64,000 nt of DNA from contig NC_073745.1 of the NCBI RefSeq assembly GCF_029784135.1, positions 283,506,493 through 283,570,492 of the forward strand, written 5' to 3'. The position numbers and the translations under genes are program-made. Origin of the DNA: Toxorhynchites rutilus septentrionalis (taxonomy: Eukaryota > Arthropoda > Insecta > Diptera > Culicidae). How positions within the stretch are numbered: the first letter of the stretch is position 1; every line of letters starts with the position of its first letter. Of this stretch, positions 61,501 through 64,000 are shown one piece after another. The notes beneath the pieces were generated by a model that did no database searches, was not told the origin of the DNA, and worked only from the letters and a program-made list of their open reading frames with translations.

Positions 61501-63308
61501 TCCAAAACATCACAATAGTACGGTGGTGTTTTGGAAGTATCCCGTGTCGGGCACAAGTATAAAATATTGGAAACTACAACATCCCCATTATGATAACAAA
61601 TTGTAATACTAACCTCGAGCCAACCGCGAGTAATCGGTTACATATTACTAACATAGCTTATAAGAAATAATGTCAAAATTCGTCAAAAGCCGTCAGGCTA
61701 ACGTCATATGAGCCTTAATAAAAAATATATATATTTTGGAGGAAAAAAACGAAACTCCATATTTTAATAAAGTATAAGACTTTGTCGAATACGCTATTTC
61801 GCTATCTTAACTTCGAACAAAGTTAGGATTGGTTGTAGTTTTTTCATGAAAAATTTGTTGTTAGAAAAACTTTTTCCCTGTGAAAGTGCTCATCTTCCGA
61901 TGTATGGATGACTTGTTGGAAATTGTAAGGGCTATTAATTAAACTTTTTGAGAATCTTGAAAAAATGTGTTTTTGAGAAAAATAAATTTTCATTATTGAA
62001 ATATTTTTTTTCAGTGTAATTTTTTTAAAAATTGTTTCGTATTTTTTATGGAAACTTCCATTATTTCCCACAGTTCATTCTTTGACCAATAATTTGTAGG
62101 TGTTATAGTAATTGAGATCAATGTTGGTGATTGACGACAGAATCGACGAAAGCATCCAACTTTTTTCAGCATGTGAAAACAGCTTCTTCAATCAATGTGT
62201 TGGTCTCGCATCATACGATACCACTCAGTGAGTGAGCGGATCCAAACATGTGGTTGACAAGTTCTTTCTGTCTCGTAAGTAGAAAGAACAGCAGCTCTGT
62301 CGACCAATGATTCACTCTCCATCGATCGGATTTGTGTGCGGATGAGACAGAGAAGGATCGCCAAGCGATAATTTTCCCGTGATTGCACTCATTTGAACAA
62401 TTATCATACCGACAGCAAGCGTTTTAGGGGCCAATGCAGCAAATGTCTGTATATTGTGATGCATACCGTACAAATATTTATAAGCAAGGAACAAAGCGGC
62501 GATTTTTATTCGATCAGTTGTTTTTGAATGTCCCCTACTTATTCTTAAAATTTATCAGGTGTAATACATATTTTAGATTAATGTGGGCTAATTTTATATG
62601 CGATAAAAGATGTTATTTTTTGTAAATGCTTGTGGTACAGTAGTTTGTTTTCGAAGAAAAGAAGCATAAAGGACAGTGGAAACCCGTCAGCAAGTAACTT
62701 TTAACGACAAAAAAAATCAGGACTTCACGGCTAACGTAAAGAAGAAAAAATCGAATAAAAAAGTCTGGTGCATGCGAATATACACACAGATGGGATATGA
62801 AATTGATAGCAAGAATTTTTATGTTGTCCGGATGGTCAATATTTACCAGTTTTCGCATGGAGTATAGCGTTTCACCAATCGATGGAAAATAAATACGATA
62901 CAGTAATCTTCCGAATATACATATTTCAGTTTCTGCGGAATGTTTCTTCAGAAAGGAAATCAAGTTCTAATGTAAATACGAAAGAACTTTTCACACCATC
63001 AAATAACGTTATCAGATTGTATCCATTACTTCTCCCAACAAAACGTCATTCATTTTAAGGATCATTATGTCTTTATCCCTTATGTACTCGCGCAAATGGT
63101 CTCCCAGACCGACAATCAATAATTTTGTTTTAAAGAAGATGAATTAAATGACTTTAAAAACTGAGTGAAGGCGAAGACCACATTTTAATAGAGTATCACG
63201 TTTTCTGCGAGGAATATTGAACAGATTTTCTTCTGTTAAGAACTTAAAATTATGATTTTTTAGGGATATATTGAAATAATTTTAATATTAGTTAAGAAAG
63301 AGTAAGTA
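61501..63308. other. unassigned interval
   Basis: Short frames on both strands, none recognised; AT-rich with poly-A and poly-T runs. Confidence 0.4.
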
Positions 63309-63635
63309 CAGGTCGGACTCGATTATCCGGAATTTTAGACTCGATCATCCGGAGTATTTTGGTTTCGATTTTTTTTTATCGAAAATTTTGAATAATTTGT
63401 TAATATACTTTATTAATATGGTTATTTGAACAAATTTGTACGAAGCTAGATAGAGGAGAGGGTTGGAAAAGGGGTTGGTCTATACAACTAGTCTCGATTA
63501 TCTGCAGTAAATATATATACGTTGGAAATTCCAAATTTAAATGAATACATCGATTTAATATTTAAACATACCTAATATGATAATTTAATAAAACATGGAT
63601 GTAGTTAGGATGAGCAGGGTCTGTTTAGTATGTTT
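63309..63635 (+). repeat. pogo-type dispersed repeat, copy 2
   Basis: Starts CAGGTCGGACTCGATTATCC and matches the inverted 47755-48040. No opposite terminus was found, and the repeat may run on toward the window end. Confidence 0.65.
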
Positions 63636-64000
63636 TAATTTGGTTATCCACAGTACATCATATGATCTTTCGAATAATCATGGATGTAGTAAGGACAAGG
63701 AAAAGTTGGGGTAGGAGTGTTGAGATTGTTGCAAAGAATACAAAATAAGTGATAAATCTATGAATCCGCTTGGATAGTCCTTTGATTTATTGGATTCTCA
63801 AAAGATGTCTATTTAGCATCTTCATATGTTACGATATTATCGCAGAATAGATTAAATTTAATAAATCTTGCGAATTATTATTTATTTCTATTTAAAAATA
63901 AATTCATGAGTAACGATGTGCATTAAAGTACCAGTGAGAATGGTCATCTCAATTCTACGAATGGGACTTCCTGAAAAATATTGATTACCTCGAAAAAATA

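Overview
The window looks like transposon-rich, AT-rich heterochromatin or intergenic DNA from a dipteran insect, most probably a mosquito. The reasons are the mix of repeats: two gypsy-type errantiviruses with a tRNA-Ser-type primer site, several tRNA-headed SINEs, Tc1/mariner, pogo, hAT-like and Harbinger-like elements, a P-type THAP transposase gene, and many long (TA)n tracts. No conserved housekeeping gene, rRNA, free-standing tRNA gene or CRISPR array was seen. The species call is an inference.

Layout. 1-4.9 kb: a decayed Tc1 transposase and unassigned AT-rich DNA. 4.9-9.1 kb: a four-exon, apparently intact P-element/THAP transposase gene (5238-7889), followed by a TA-flanked inverted-repeat element. 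9.2-11.1 kb: a 1.9-kb element with 21-bp perfect terminal repeats and a 6-bp target duplication, carrying a promoter-like module. 11.4-14.1 kb: a SINE, a small Harbinger-like element, a second promoter-like module and 110-bp tandem repeats.

14.3-38.0 kb: one giant palindrome centred near 32094. Arms of about 5.8 kb are nearly identical in inverted orientation. The right arm runs straight into the rest of a pogo-like transposase relic, while the left arm ends abruptly at a third copy of the central 147-bp unit, so the left arm looks like the derived copy. Two different errantiviruses sit only in the left arm, each in a (TA)n tract that is uninterrupted in the right arm. Element 1 (17943-26167, minus strand, 430-bp LTRs) has open gag, pol and env. 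Element 2 (26914-30677, plus strand, 380-bp LTRs) has lost most of pol and the middle of env.

38.0-41.7 kb: a nested stack of three SINE copies and a hAT-like element, each insertion dated by its own target duplication, plus a 63-bp retroposed scrap. 41.9-44.4 kb and 53.4-57.1 kb are less repetitive. 44.4-52.2 kb: a mariner inside an older repeat, a pogo-type MITE, a SINE fragment and two Tc1-type relics, one being a D37E element with precise ends. 52.5-53.4 kb: a Helitron-like repeat with 142-bp modules. 57.1-57.8 kb: a solo-LTR-like element. 59-64 kb: a long (TA)n tract, a possible small gene on the minus strand, a mariner 3' end and a pogo-type repeat.

The only candidates for present-day protein function are the P-type transposase and element 1. 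The most unusual structure is the palindrome and its one-sided retroelement load; an assembly error must be excluded before it is interpreted biologically.
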